A stretch of 35,174 bases of DNA from Methanobacteriota archaeon (lineage in GTDB: Archaea; Halobacteriota; Methanomicrobia; Methanomicrobiales; Methanomicrobiaceae). The translations under genes and the position numbers were made by a program. The DNA lies in the NCBI GenBank assembly GCA_016841485.1, contig JAENZA010000012.1, forward strand, positions 1 through 35,174, in the 5' to 3' direction. Numbering within the stretch: position 1 is the first letter of the stretch; each line of letters starts with the position of its first letter. This document shows, piece by piece, positions 24,932 through 33,764 of this stretch. The notes below the pieces were generated by a model that saw only the letters and a list, made by a program, of their open reading frames with translations, was not told the origin of the DNA and ran no database searches.

Positions 24932-25014
24932 TACCTATCAACCTTATTTTGAACCAAAAAGGGTTTGTGTAACGTGTTACTCTGGTACATGTTGGCACAC
25001 AGGAGGATGCCTGA

Positions 25015-25929
25015 ATGGAAGAAATACTGTTTGGCATCGGTATTAGCGCTTTAGCTGGCGCTCTTGCCACCGTGGCCGGCGCGGCGGAGGATACTGAATC
25101 TGATATCGGATCACAGGGTGATCCGAACTCACAGGTTCAGCTTGCTCCGCAGATGGGATACGTTCACCGTATATACAACAAAGCTGTATCCGGTGAACCC
25201 CCCGCGTATGGTCTCTGGGTGGCATTGGCTGCTGGCGTCGCATGGGCGCTGATGGCGATTCAGTTTAATGCAATTCTTGCTCTCGTCATTGGTTCGGCGG
25301 TTGCAGTTTTCGTGCAGGGCGTGTACGCCACAACTGCATATCTCGGCCGTACGGCAAGTCTTGCAAAGTTTGAGCAGCCGGTGTACATCGATATCTTAAA
25401 ATCGGTGACATCCGTGACTATGGCACATGCATTTGTGGCCATCTTTGCGACCGTAACAATGTGTTTCCTTATGATTGAAGCACTTGGACACCCGTTCCCG
25501 CTTCCCCTGATGGGTATTGTCTGGGGTATTGCGCTCGGTGCGGCAGGTTCTGCAACCGGCAATCCGTTCTACGGAAAGGAGCGCCAGTATCAGAATTATC
25601 CGTTCGGCGCGGGTCTGCCTATCTCTGCATCCGGAGACATTGTCCGGTATGCTGAGGCCGGTGAGAGGAGCTCCATTGATAATGGATGGTTTACCTCTAA
25701 GGGTGCAGGTCCCGCATCGGGTATCTGTTTCGGTCTTATTGTATTCTTTGAACTCTGGCGTACGATCCTCTTCGAGCCGTTTGCGGCTGGATGGGGCGCA
25801 GTTATCGCCGGTGTTGTAATAATTATTGTCTTCATGGTAATCGACCGCTATGTAGAGACCTGGGCACGCAATACCTATGGTCCGTACAACACGGAAGAGG
25901 CAGCACCTGAAGAGGAGGCAGCAGCATGA
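25015..25929 (+). CDS. mtrE: Tetrahydromethanopterin S-methyltransferase subunit E
   Basis: MtrE is one of three polytopic membrane subunits (C, D, E) of the Na+-translocating methyl-H4MPT:CoM methyltransferase. The 304-aa product has about six hydrophobic segments, starting near residues 4-22 and 60-75, and the family stretch DIGSQGDPNSQVQLAPQMGY at about 31-50. It is the first gene of the operon, with a strong AGGAGG site. The stop overlaps the mtrD start as ATGA. Confidence 0.96.
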   Translation: MEEILFGIGISALAGALATVAGAAEDTESDIGSQGDPNSQVQLAPQMGYVHRIYNKAVSGEPPAYGLWVALAAGVAWALMAIQFNAILALVIGSAVAVFVQGVYATTAYLGRTASLAKFEQPVYIDILKSVTSVTMAHAFVAIFATVTMCFLMIEALGHPFPLPLMGIVWGIALGAAGSATGNPFYGKERQYQNYPFGAGLPISASGDIVRYAEAGERSSIDNGWFTSKGAGPASGICFGLIVFFELWRTILFEPFAAGWGAVIAGVVIIIVFMVIDRYVETWARNTYGPYNTEEAAPEEEAAA

Positions 25930-26753
25930 GCGCACTTGGTGGTGGAGCAGCCGGAGGAGAAGGCATTAACCCGACAGCTTCGCTTATCGCACTGGTTATT
26001 GTCCTCGTCGCAGTCGCAGTCGTCTTTGTCGTCTACCCTGCAGCACTTGTTCCGCTCATTGGTGTCATCATCGGTGGCGTGCTCATCTCATTCGGTGTGC
26101 ACTTTGTGCCGGTCGGTGGTGCTCCCGCAGCTATGGGACAGGCACCCGGTATTGCAACCGGTGTGGCTATGCTTGCAGCTGGTGGTGGCCTTGCAGGTCT
26201 CTTTGGAGGCGCATGGGCAGCTGAATTCGGGATCGCAATCTCTCTTGCCGCAGGTGCAATCGGCGGTGGACTTCTGATGGCAATCACCTGTCTGATGGTG
26301 AATGTTGTCTACGTCTACGCTATGGGTATTCCCGCAGCATCCGGTAAGGTTGACAAGGACCCGATTACGGGCGACACCTTCCCGGCGTACAAGTCACAGG
26401 GTACTGAAGGTCATGGCCTCCCGTTCATCTCCTACGTCGGAGGTGTCCTCGGTGGTCTCTTCGGTGGTATGGGCGGTACGCTTATCTATTACGAACTTCT
26501 CCAGGTCTATGAAGAGGCACTCCCCTCGTTCCTCGGTACAACCGAAGGTATGACGACGCTTGCTGTCTCTCTTGCCGGTATCTTTGCTGTCGGTATGTTC
26601 CTCGTTGCGGCCGTTCTGACCGCGTACAACATAACCGGTACCATCGAAGGTCCGCACGACCCGAAGTTCAAGCGCTGGCCCCGTGCAGTTATCGGATCAA
26701 GTGCAGCATCCGCAGTCTGCGGTCTGTTTGCAATTCTTCTGGTGGTTATCTGA
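25926..26753 (+). CDS. mtrD: Tetrahydromethanopterin S-methyltransferase subunit D
   Basis: MtrD is a multi-spanning membrane subunit of Mtr that probably takes part in sodium transport. The 275-aa product is hydrophobic and Gly/Ala-rich with about six transmembrane segments. It contains the loop KDPITGDTFPAYKSQGTEGH (about residues 144-163) typical of the family. The N-terminus is slightly extended (ALGGGAAGGEGINPTAS) relative to the first membrane segment. The overlap with mtrE implies translational coupling. Confidence 0.95.
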   Translation: MSALGGGAAGGEGINPTASLIALVIVLVAVAVVFVVYPAALVPLIGVIIGGVLISFGVHFVPVGGAPAAMGQAPGIATGVAMLAAGGGLAGLFGGAWAAEFGIAISLAAGAIGGGLLMAITCLMVNVVYVYAMGIPAASGKVDKDPITGDTFPAYKSQGTEGHGLPFISYVGGVLGGLFGGMGGTLIYYELLQVYEEALPSFLGTTEGMTTLAVSLAGIFAVGMFLVAAVLTAYNITGTIEGPHDPKFKRWPRAVIGSSAASAVCGLFAILLVVI

Positions 26754-26764
26754 GGTGAGACAAA

Positions 26765-27625
26765 ATGTCGGTAAAAATTGAAGCATCCGAAGGCGGCATG
26801 CCCCATGACACAATGCTGGGCATCGGCGTAGTCGGAGCATTGGTATGTCTGTACATTGTCTATCTCAACAGCCTGATGTCTACTGAGGTCTTTGCCTTCT
26901 TCGGCGGACTTGCAGCAGTCATCGCACTGTGGTGGGGTACTGACTCTATCAAGACGCTGTGCAGCTACGGTCTCGGTACCGGTGTCCCGTCCGCGGGTAT
27001 GATCTCGCTCGGGTCCGGTGTTATCGCGTTCCTCTTTGCATCGAAACTTGCGGGTATTTCCCCGCTCCTGGTCCCAATCGGCTGTATTTTCATTGCAGCA
27101 ATTATCGGAGCCATTCTCGGGTTCATTTCAGACAAGGTTCTGAACATGAACATCCCGGTGATGACCCGCATGATTGCAGAGCTGACGATCGTCGGTTCGC
27201 TGACGATGCTCGGATTCACTGCAATGGTCTCCGGTTCGTTTATCTTCACTGATCTGATTGCAGGGTCCGTTTCGTTCCTCGGCATGGAAGTCACCAGCTA
27301 CGCAGCATCCGTCATCGGCGGCTGTGTGCTTGCAACGATCTTCATGCTCGGTGCAATCGCTATCCAGCACCCGTTCAACGCCTGCCTTGGTCCGAACGAA
27401 TCCTGGGACAGGACCCAGATGTGCGCACTCGAGTGTGGATTCCTTTCCATGCTTGTCGTTGCAATCATGTCCGTTGCATTCCTGAGCCTCTTTGCTGTCG
27501 TGATTTCCTTTGCGATTTCCGTCATTCTCTGGGGATGGTCCTACAGTGAGTACATCAAGCTCTCGAAGCGCGATGCATTTGCATGGCTTGATTCCAAGCC
27601 CATCCGCGAGGTTGGAGGTGAGTAA
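26765..27625 (+). CDS. mtrC: Tetrahydromethanopterin S-methyltransferase subunit C
   Basis: MtrC is the third large membrane subunit of Mtr. The 286-aa product has several strongly hydrophobic segments and the conserved loops FNACLGPNESWDRTQ (about residues 204-218) and MNIPVMTRMIAELTIVGSL. GAGGTGA is upstream of the ATG. The stop lies 2 bp before mtrB. The set E, D and C in this order is the standard start of an archaeal mtr operon. Confidence 0.95.
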   Translation: MSVKIEASEGGMPHDTMLGIGVVGALVCLYIVYLNSLMSTEVFAFFGGLAAVIALWWGTDSIKTLCSYGLGTGVPSAGMISLGSGVIAFLFASKLAGISPLLVPIGCIFIAAIIGAILGFISDKVLNMNIPVMTRMIAELTIVGSLTMLGFTAMVSGSFIFTDLIAGSVSFLGMEVTSYAASVIGGCVLATIFMLGAIAIQHPFNACLGPNESWDRTQMCALECGFLSMLVVAIMSVAFLSLFAVVISFAISVILWGWSYSEYIKLSKRDAFAWLDSKPIREVGGE

Positions 27626-27627
27626 GA

Positions 27628-27912
27628 ATGGGATATGTAGAAGTACTTCCTGAGTTCGGACTTGTCTCTGACCCCATTATCGGTCTTGTGACCACAGCCG
27701 GAGCATCTCTTGGTCCGGTTATCGAGAGGGTTGACGAACTTGACAAAATCGCAGATGACATTGTGAACATGCTTGCAGGTGAAGGCAACTTCAAGGCATC
27801 ATTCCCCAACCGTGAGAAGTCACTCCTCTATGCAGGAGCTGTCACGGCAATGTGGTATGGTCTTGCAGTAGGTCTCTTTGTCGCGGGAGTAATCGCGTTC
27901 GGATTCATATGA
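27628..27912 (+). CDS. mtrB: Tetrahydromethanopterin S-methyltransferase subunit B
   Basis: MtrB is a small subunit with one C-terminal transmembrane helix. The 94-aa product shows the expected soluble N-terminal part (GYVEVLPEFGLVSDPIIG), a short helical region (ELDKIADDIVNMLAGEG), and a membrane segment at about residues 72-93 (VTAMWYGLAVGLFVAGVIAF). GGAGGTGAG precedes it within the end of mtrC. Confidence 0.93.
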   Translation: MGYVEVLPEFGLVSDPIIGLVTTAGASLGPVIERVDELDKIADDIVNMLAGEGNFKASFPNREKSLLYAGAVTAMWYGLAVGLFVAGVIAFGFI

Positions 27913-27923
27913 GGTGGTGAAAG

Positions 27924-28649
27924 ATGGCAGACAAAAAATCACCGGCCTCAGGATGGCCGATTATTCAGGGCGATTACCATTCCGGAAGCGCTAACAGCTG
28001 TGTTGCAGTCTGTTCCTTCGGATCTCACCTGGATGAACAGGGAATCTGTGATGCAGGCGCCGCAATCTGTGGTTCCTGTAAGACTGAAAACCTTGGTCTC
28101 GAGAAGCTGATTGCAAACACCATCTCGAACCCGAACATCCGCTTCATCATCTTCTGTGGAACAGAAGTGAAGGGTCACCTTTCCGGTCAGTCGCTCAAGG
28201 CACTGCACGCGAATGGTGTGGAAGGCGGAAAGATCGTAGGTTCGCAGGGTGCAATCGCATTCATCGAAAACCTTGATGCAGCCGCAATTGAACGGTTCCA
28301 GCAGCAGGTCGAAGTCATCGATATCATGGAATCCGAGGACATGGGTGCAATCACCGGCAAGATCAAAGAGTGCGAGGGCAAGGACCCTGGTGCATTTGAT
28401 GCAGACCCGATAGTTGTTGAAGTGTCCGAGGAAGAGGGCGGTGCCGGCGGAGAAGGAGCGGGCGAAGAAGTCCCCATGACCGCTGAGCTTGCGCTCATTC
28501 ATGCACGGATGAAAACCATCCAGATGATGGTGACCAGCATGGGATACCGTGACCGCTATGCGGCCGGTGTGTATGCAGGAAAAATTGAGGGAATCATGAT
28601 TGGACTGATCGTTTCGTTCGTCCTGCTTGGATTCCTGTTGATAGGGTGA
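27924..28649 (+). CDS. mtrA: Tetrahydromethanopterin S-methyltransferase subunit A, corrinoid protein
   Basis: MtrA binds the cobamide that carries the methyl group between tetrahydromethanopterin and coenzyme M. The 241-aa product has the soluble corrinoid domain at about residues 1-172. His85 in VKGHLSGQ is at the place of the cobalt ligand His84 of Methanothermobacter MtrA. A Gly/Glu-rich linker follows, then a helix and the canonical C-terminal membrane anchor ([20 protein letters not shown]). It is the normal A gene in the order EDCBAF. Its corrinoid-domain DNA is repeated almost exactly in the fusion gene at 28863-29603. Confidence 0.97.
   Translation: MADKKSPASGWPIIQGDYHSGSANSCVAVCSFGSHLDEQGICDAGAAICGSCKTENLGLEKLIANTISNPNIRFIIFCGTEVKGHLSGQSLKALHANGVEGGKIVGSQGAIAFIENLDAAAIERFQQQVEVIDIMESEDMGAITGKIKECEGKDPGAFDADPIVVEVSEEEGGAGGEGAGEEVPMTAELALIHARMKTIQMMVTSMGYRDRYAAGVYAGKIEGIMIGLIVSFVLLGFLLIG
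27994..28441 (+). repeat. 448-bp repeat, copy 1 (in mtrA)
   Basis: By base-by-base reading this stretch is identical to 28933-29380 (offset 939 bp). The identity breaks sharply at both ends: 2 mismatches just before, and scattered synonymous changes further up in the first 70 bp of the genes. Confidence 0.9.
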
Positions 28650-28654
28650 TGTAA

Positions 28655-28861
28655 ATGGCAGAAGGAAATCAATCCGGACCTATTCGCACCGCCGCCATTG
28701 ACCAGATAATGTCGGACGTCAAGTACAAGGGACAGATTCTTGCCCGTACCAACAAGCTTGAGTCCGCAATCCAGTCGGGCGGTGTCATGGGCTTTGCTGT
28801 CGGTCTTATCGTTGCACTCATCCTTGTGCTCGTTCCGGGCCTGATGCTTGGAGGTCTCTGA
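28655..28861 (+). CDS. mtrF: Tetrahydromethanopterin S-methyltransferase subunit F
   Basis: MtrF is a 68-aa subunit with a soluble N-terminal part and one membrane helix. The sequence has the family segment [20 protein letters not shown] (about residues 16-35) and a C-terminal helix [20 protein letters not shown]. It lies 5 bp after mtrA, and its end carries the GGAGG ribosome binding site for the next gene. Confidence 0.92.
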   Translation: MAEGNQSGPIRTAAIDQIMSDVKYKGQILARTNKLESAIQSGGVMGFAVGLIVALILVLVPGLMLGGL

Positions 28862-28862
28862 T

Positions 28863-29603
28863 ATGGCAGACAAAAAGTCTCCGGCGTCAGGTTGGCCAAT
28901 TATCCAGGGCGATTACCATTCCGGAAGCGCAGACAGCTGTGTTGCAGTCTGTTCCTTCGGATCTCACCTGGATGAACAGGGAATCTGTGATGCAGGCGCC
29001 GCAATCTGTGGTTCCTGTAAGACTGAAAACCTTGGTCTCGAGAAGCTGATTGCAAACACCATCTCGAACCCGAACATCCGCTTCATCATCTTCTGTGGAA
29101 CAGAAGTGAAGGGTCACCTTTCCGGTCAGTCGCTCAAGGCACTGCACGCGAATGGTGTGGAAGGCGGAAAGATCGTAGGTTCGCAGGGTGCAATCGCATT
29201 CATCGAAAACCTTGATGCAGCCGCAATTGAACGGTTCCAGCAGCAGGTCGAAGTCATCGATATCATGGAATCCGAGGACATGGGTGCAATCACCGGCAAG
29301 ATCAAAGAGTGCGAGGGCAAGGACCCTGGTGCATTTGATGCAGACCCGATAGTTGTTGAAGTGTCCGAGGAAGAGGGCGGCGCCGGTGGCGCAGTCTCGG
29401 CAACTGCAAACCCGCAGTTCCTCGAAATTGAGGCAAAACTCAATGCAATCGAGGACAAACTCGAGTTTACAGAGGCAGAACTCGCACAGAGATTCGGACG
29501 CAAGGTTGGCCGTGACATCGGCATTCTCTATGGCCTTGTGGCTGGTCTGATCGTATTCATGATGTTGTTGGTATTACTCCCCAAATTAGGCGGATTCATC
29601 TGA
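28863..29603 (+). CDS. MtrA-MtrG fusion: second corrinoid domain joined to subunit G
   Basis: This gene sits in the mtrG position between mtrF and mtrH. The 246-aa product has two parts. Residues 1 to about 172 are a complete MtrA corrinoid domain that differs from MtrA by a single residue in that span (Asn24 of MtrA is Asp24 here); the cobalt-ligand His85 is kept. After the linker [14 protein letters not shown], residues about 185-246 are a typical MtrG: an amphipathic helix, the signature [20 protein letters not shown] and one membrane helix. No stand-alone mtrG exists in the operon, so the fusion must serve as subunit G. I start at the ATG at 28863 because GGAGG lies 8 nt upstream; the TTG at 28848 lies before it. 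The assignment of both domains is firm, while an active second methyl carrier is inference. Confidence 0.93.
   Translation: MADKKSPASGWPIIQGDYHSGSADSCVAVCSFGSHLDEQGICDAGAAICGSCKTENLGLEKLIANTISNPNIRFIIFCGTEVKGHLSGQSLKALHANGVEGGKIVGSQGAIAFIENLDAAAIERFQQQVEVIDIMESEDMGAITGKIKECEGKDPGAFDADPIVVEVSEEEGGAGGAVSATANPQFLEIEAKLNAIEDKLEFTEAELAQRFGRKVGRDIGILYGLVAGLIVFMMLLVLLPKLGGFI
28933..29380 (+). repeat. 448-bp repeat, copy 2 (in the MtrA-MtrG fusion)
   Basis: This is the exact copy of 27994-28441. Including third codon positions I found no difference, which indicates recent duplication or gene conversion. Confidence 0.9.
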
Positions 29604-29618
29604 GGAGGAGTGACAGGT

Positions 29619-30656
29619 ATGTTCAAATTCGAAAAAGAGCAGACGGTACATGATTTTAACGGTACCAAGATTGGCGGGCAGCCCGGGGAATACCCGCGGG
29701 TTCTCGGAGCCTCCATCTTCTATAACAAGCATGAGACTGTTATTGATGATGAGAAGGGCATAATTGACAAGGATCGCGCAGAGACGCTCTGGAACAGGTG
29801 TCAGGAACTTTCTGACCAGACTGGTATCAAACACTTCATCCAGATCATCTCAGAATCAGCAGAGGCATTTGAGAGCTACTTCTCATGGTTTGACAGCATT
29901 GACAACAAGACAGCATTCCTGATGGACTCGTCCATGCCTCCGGCACTTGCCCACGCATGTGAGTACGTAACCGAGGTTGGACTGGCAGACCGTGCTATCT
30001 ACAACTCGATCAACGGTTCAATCCTTCCGGAGAACATTGAGGCACTGAAGAACAGTGACGTCAATGCAGCAATCGTCCTTGCGTTCAACCCAGGTGACGC
30101 CTCGGTTATCGGCCGTGAGAAGGTGCTGTCAGAAGGTGGCGTTGCAGGACAGGAGAAGTCCATGCTCGCAATCGCAGAAGAGTGCGGTATCACCCGCCCC
30201 ATTCTCGACACCGCAGCAACTCCCCTCGGTCTTGGTTCCGGCGGTTCATTCCGTGAGATTCTTGCATGCAAGGCAATTCACGGTCTCCCAACCGGTGGTG
30301 CATACCACAACATGACTGTCTCCTGGACATGGCTCAAACGCTGGAGAGGAACTAAAAAGAATCCTTCAGTGCTTGTAAGCCAGTATGAGGGCAAGGACCT
30401 CCTCCTTGAGCAGATGTCACACCACCACTTTGGTGGTATGGACGGTATCAAGCAGACTGCATGGGCAGCACCTGATATCGGATGTAACATCATGGCAGCA
30501 ACCCTTGGTGCAGACCTTATCATGTACGGACCTATCGAGAACTGTGAAGGTGCAATGACTGCAATCGCATTCACCGATATTGTCCTTGCTGAAGCAGCAA
30601 AAGAGCTTGGCGTCAACGTCGCAAGCGATGACCACCCGCTCTTCAAGCTGTGCTGA
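29619..30656 (+). CDS. mtrH: Tetrahydromethanopterin S-methyltransferase subunit H
   Basis: MtrH transfers the methyl group from methyl-tetrahydromethanopterin to the cob(I)amide of MtrA. It is a peripheral subunit with a TIM-barrel fold. I start at the ATG at 29619 (MFKFEKEQTVHDFNG), with GAGGAG about 9 nt upstream. The GTG at 29610 lies inside that site. The product is 345 aa, with KIGGQPGEYPRVLGASIFY at about residues 18-36, PILDTAATPLGLGSGGSFRE near 196-215, and SHHHFGGMDGIKQTAW near 267-282. It is slightly longer than some homologs (about 310-320). It ends the operon. Confidence 0.96.
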   Translation: MFKFEKEQTVHDFNGTKIGGQPGEYPRVLGASIFYNKHETVIDDEKGIIDKDRAETLWNRCQELSDQTGIKHFIQIISESAEAFESYFSWFDSIDNKTAFLMDSSMPPALAHACEYVTEVGLADRAIYNSINGSILPENIEALKNSDVNAAIVLAFNPGDASVIGREKVLSEGGVAGQEKSMLAIAEECGITRPILDTAATPLGLGSGGSFREILACKAIHGLPTGGAYHNMTVSWTWLKRWRGTKKNPSVLVSQYEGKDLLLEQMSHHHFGGMDGIKQTAWAAPDIGCNIMAATLGADLIMYGPIENCEGAMTAIAFTDIVLAEAAKELGVNVASDDHPLFKLC

Positions 30657-30676
30657 GTTTTCCCCCCCAAATATTC

Positions 30677-30737
30677 TTTTTTTACGTTCTTCTGATTCCG
30701 AACGCTGCGAGCAATACGGAAGGCTGTTTCTCTTCCG
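30677..30737 (+). terminator. Terminator region after mtrH
   Basis: A run of seven T at 30677-30683 lies 20 bp after the mtrH stop. Further on, CGGAAG (30717-30722) pairs with CTTCCG (30732-30737). This is the space between convergent operons (mtr and nad), which runs to 30926 and holds no gene I can support. Confidence 0.6.
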
Positions 30738-30926
30738 AAGTTTGAAGGATAGAAACTGTCGTCTCCTCATCCGGTCATGACAGGGACGATGAATGGCGGT
30801 ATCGTGGTATCTTCCGTAGTCATCGTCAAAAAGAAGGGAACGCGACTTATGGTGCAATGTGGCAAAAACGAGAGGCGGTTCCCTCAAAGCTGGAATCCGC
30901 CGTCAAAAGGGAGTAAATATAAAAGG

Positions 30927-31781
30927 TCACACCCGGATCGTCTGCACACCGGGCAGGATCTCGAGGGAGACATCTGTATTGATGACGGTGTGCGTCAGGC
31001 TTCCCATGCTGATGACATCGATATCGAGGACGGCATAGCTTTCGAGTGTCTCTTCGGTGATGGTTCCCGACACCTCGATTATTACATCCCTGCGCACCCC
31101 TTCGCTCTCAAGGAGGTCAAGGGTCTTCTGGACGTCGAGTGGTTTCATATTATCAAGAAGAAGCATATCAGCACCTGCTCTCGCTGCTTTCAGGGCATCT
31201 TCGGGATGTTCGACTTCCACTTCGATCTTCTTGTACAGGGTTGCGGTGCCGGCCCGGGCGACGGCCTGTTCGATAGGGACGATCTGGAGATGATTATCCT
31301 TGATGAGGATCTGGTCGGAGAGGCAGAACCGGTGGGGTTCACCGCCACCCAGCTTCACTGCCTTTTTATCGAAACTTCTGAGTCCGGGCGCCGTCTTTCG
31401 TGTCGCGGCGACCCGGACACGGGGGTTTGCCCGGGCCGCTGTGTCTGCTGCGCGGGAGGTTGCGGTGGCAATACCGCTCATACGACCCATCAGGTTGAGG
31501 ACCGTCCGTTCCAGCAGAAGAATTGCTGTTGTTTTCCCGGAAATTTCCATGATGGCCGTACCTGCCCCTACCCGGTCGCCGTCCTGGACGACCCGGCGGA
31601 TCGTGCACCCGAAATGCGTAAAGAGAAGGGATGCCTCCTCCACCCCGGCAATGGTGCATGGCTGGCGGGTAATAATCCGTGCATTGCATTCCCGTTCCGG
31701 TGGAATCAGTACTTCCGATGTGATGTCACCGAAGGGGGCGTCTTCCTCGATGAAGCTGAGAAGACGGTCGATTGTAGTCAT
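30927..31781 (-). CDS. nadC: Quinolinate phosphoribosyltransferase (nicotinate-nucleotide pyrophosphorylase)
   Basis: NadC converts quinolinate and PRPP to nicotinate mononucleotide, the third step of de novo NAD synthesis. The 284-aa product has the conserved NLMGRMSGIAT (about residues 95-105), VAATRKTAPGLRSFDKKAV (about 123-141) with active-site Arg and Lys residues, GGGEPHRFCLSDQILIKDNH and the C-terminal phosphate-binding part. The length is typical. It is the third gene of nadX-nadA-nadC, 4 bp after nadA, with GAGGTAG as ribosome binding site. Confidence 0.96.
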   Translation of the reverse strand: MTTIDRLLSFIEEDAPFGDITSEVLIPPERECNARIITRQPCTIAGVEEASLLFTHFGCTIRRVVQDGDRVGAGTAIMEISGKTTAILLLERTVLNLMGRMSGIATATSRAADTAARANPRVRVAATRKTAPGLRSFDKKAVKLGGGEPHRFCLSDQILIKDNHLQIVPIEQAVARAGTATLYKKIEVEVEHPEDALKAARAGADMLLLDNMKPLDVQKTLDLLESEGVRRDVIIEVSGTITEETLESYAVLDIDVISMGSLTHTVINTDVSLEILPGVQTIRV

Positions 31782-31785
31782 ACTT

Positions 31786-32685
31786 CTACCTCACTGCAAT
31801 CATGCGTTCGATGGGTGCCCGGGCCCGTTCCATGATCTCGTCGGGGAGCACTACCTCGTAGGTATCGGTTCTCAGTGCCCGGAGTACCGACTCGAGGGTG
31901 GTCTTTTTCATATCCCTGCATATGGCTTCATCCTTTACATGAAATTCCCTGTCGGGGAAGAGCATACGTAACCGGTAGGCCATGTCGCGTTCGGTAAGAA
32001 GTGTCCATGACTCCGCGTTCTCAGCCATTCGTACCATTCCCCCGGTGGATGCCACAAGGTCGGAGCCGTTTCGCACCTCACGTGGGCATTCGGGATGGCA
32101 TATGGTCACATCGCCCCGGTCCGCGGCCTCGATGATGTCATCGCATGTGAACAGCTCATGCACATAACAATGGCCTCCCGGAGGCAGCGGAATGATGGTT
32201 TTTTCCGGAACCTTCGACTGGACATAGTCGGCGAGGTTTGAATCGGGTCCGAAGAGGATCGTCGTGGCTTCAAGGGACCGCACGACTTCCACGGCATTTG
32301 CAGATGTGCAGGTGATATCCGCCTCTGCCTTTGATGCGGCTGTGGAGTTGACATAGAGGACGACGGCCGCCCCCGGGTGGTCCCTGCGGGCGGCAATGAC
32401 CATTTCCGGAGTAAGAAAATCGGCAAGCGGACATCCTGCATCCTTTTCGGGAATAAGAACGGTCTTTTTCGGATTCAGAATCTTTGCCGTCTCTGCCATG
32501 AACCGGACGCCACAGAACACGATGACATCTTCACGTGCTTCTTTTGCCCGGATTGCAAGTTCGAGACTGTCTCCGAGGATATCGGCGATGTCCTGTATTT
32601 CAGGGAGCTGATAGTTATGCGCGAGAATTATCGCATTTCTGCGTTTTTTGAGTTCTTTAATTTCGCGAATGATCTCTTCGTTCAT
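31786..32685 (-). CDS. nadA: Quinolinate synthase NadA
   Basis: NadA condenses iminoaspartate with dihydroxyacetone phosphate to quinolinate using an oxygen-labile [4Fe-4S] cluster. The 299-aa product has the three cluster ligands at the spacing known for the archaeal enzyme: Cys85 (KDAGCPLAD), Cys173 (GHCYVHE) and Cys256 (EAICRDMKKTT). HNYQLPEIQDIADILGDSLE at 23-42 is the N-terminal substrate region. It follows nadX by 5 bp. Confidence 0.97.
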   Translation of the reverse strand: MNEEIIREIKELKKRRNAIILAHNYQLPEIQDIADILGDSLELAIRAKEAREDVIVFCGVRFMAETAKILNPKKTVLIPEKDAGCPLADFLTPEMVIAARRDHPGAAVVLYVNSTAASKAEADITCTSANAVEVVRSLEATTILFGPDSNLADYVQSKVPEKTIIPLPPGGHCYVHELFTCDDIIEAADRGDVTICHPECPREVRNGSDLVASTGGMVRMAENAESWTLLTERDMAYRLRMLFPDREFHVKDEAICRDMKKTTLESVLRALRTDTYEVVLPDEIMERARAPIERMIAVR

Positions 32686-32690
32686 GGTTT

Positions 32691-33449
32691 TCAGGTTCCA
32701 ATTTGTAAGGGTCGGTCAATATTGCGCAGCAGGGTGAGGATGGACAGGGCGGCAAGATAACTCGTCGCCGGGTTGTCCGGACTTGGATTGTTCCTGACGG
32801 TTATGGTCACCTCACCGAATTCACCCTCATAGATGAGTTCATGAATATTCTGTGTTGCCGCGGGATCGACCCACAGTTCTACGTCCGCCTTCACGCCGGA
32901 TGCAAGTTCAATTGCAACCGCGACATTAATATTTTTCGGGAATTCCCTGATACAGTCCACTGCCGTTCCTTTAAAAACCAGCATTCTGGTATCCGTTGCA
33001 ATCCCGAGTGAGGCGGGGCTCTTGGTTGTCCGCAGCACAACGCGGGTTATCTTTGCGAAATCTCCGGTTTTCAGTCCGTCGAGCCCGACAATGGCTCCTG
33101 ACGGAATATAGACTCTCCGGCCTGTGCGGGTTGCGAGGTCTTCGATATCATTCCTGAGTGCGTCATCGGCAAGAGCGCCGACACTGAGGACAATGATGTC
33201 TTTTCCCTTTGAAAGGACCGCCTGCGCATACTCCCTGACCGCAGCAACCGATGCCGCCTCAACGATGATATCGGCATCGGATTCCATAAATCCATCAAAA
33301 TCTGGATATACCGTTGCTCCGCAGAGATCTGCGACCTCTTGCGCCCTTTTGGTATCCACATCATATACTGCGGTTACGACGAATCCGTCACACCTTCCGG
33401 CAATGATATGACCGACATTGCCACACCCAAGGAGTCCGACCTTTTTCAT
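32691..33449 (-). CDS. nadX: L-aspartate dehydrogenase
   Basis: This 252-aa enzyme oxidises L-aspartate to iminoaspartate with NAD(P)+, replacing the FAD-dependent oxidase NadB in anaerobes. It has an N-terminal Rossmann motif GLLGCGNVG (residues 5-13), the central PSGAIVGLDGLK and the catalytic-domain segment FPKNINVAVAIELASG. It heads the NAD operon, and its product is the substrate of NadA. The ATG at 33449 has no good ribosome binding site, and AATATATAC lies immediately upstream, so the message may be leaderless or nearly so. Confidence 0.94.
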   Translation of the reverse strand: MKKVGLLGCGNVGHIIAGRCDGFVVTAVYDVDTKRAQEVADLCGATVYPDFDGFMESDADIIVEAASVAAVREYAQAVLSKGKDIIVLSVGALADDALRNDIEDLATRTGRRVYIPSGAIVGLDGLKTGDFAKITRVVLRTTKSPASLGIATDTRMLVFKGTAVDCIREFPKNINVAVAIELASGVKADVELWVDPAATQNIHELIYEGEFGEVTITVRNNPSPDNPATSYLAALSILTLLRNIDRPLQIGT

Positions 33450-33764
33450 CTGTATATATTCATTGCGATGGCAGGGTTAATGTATTTCGCCCGTTCGATG
33501 GAACGCTTCCCCTTTCGGGAGGACAGAACCTTTTAATATTTCTTCTGACGAACATACTCGTCAATGTGTGGTGAATGTTTTTTTGCCCGTGATTGCTTTT
33601 ATCACCGGTAGCCCGGGCCACGCAGACTGCACCTATCGTTTTAGCATCTTTTACCAGCACTATAGCGGAGAGAGCGTAATCTTTTACTGGTTTACGCAGA
33701 CTCTCTGGTAGATGCCGGAATTTTTCTCCTGATCCCGATTGCATCCAACCGGGGAGGAATACCA
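33450..33764. other. Divergent intergenic region between nadX and the aldolase genes
   Basis: This 315-bp stretch contains two AT-rich elements, AATATATAC right at the nadX start and TTTTAATATTTC near 33532-33543. The latter is a TATA candidate for either direction. GGGGAGGA at 33751-33758 is the ribosome binding site for the gene at 33765. The minus-strand frame at 33460-33765 has no supporting site, lies across these promoter elements and matches nothing I know. Confidence 0.5.

Noticed and set aside
30777-31835. 352-aa plus-strand frame opposite nadC
   Set aside because: nadC on the minus strand has clear family motifs. The plus-strand frame is Cys-rich, has no known domain and covers the convergent terminator region.
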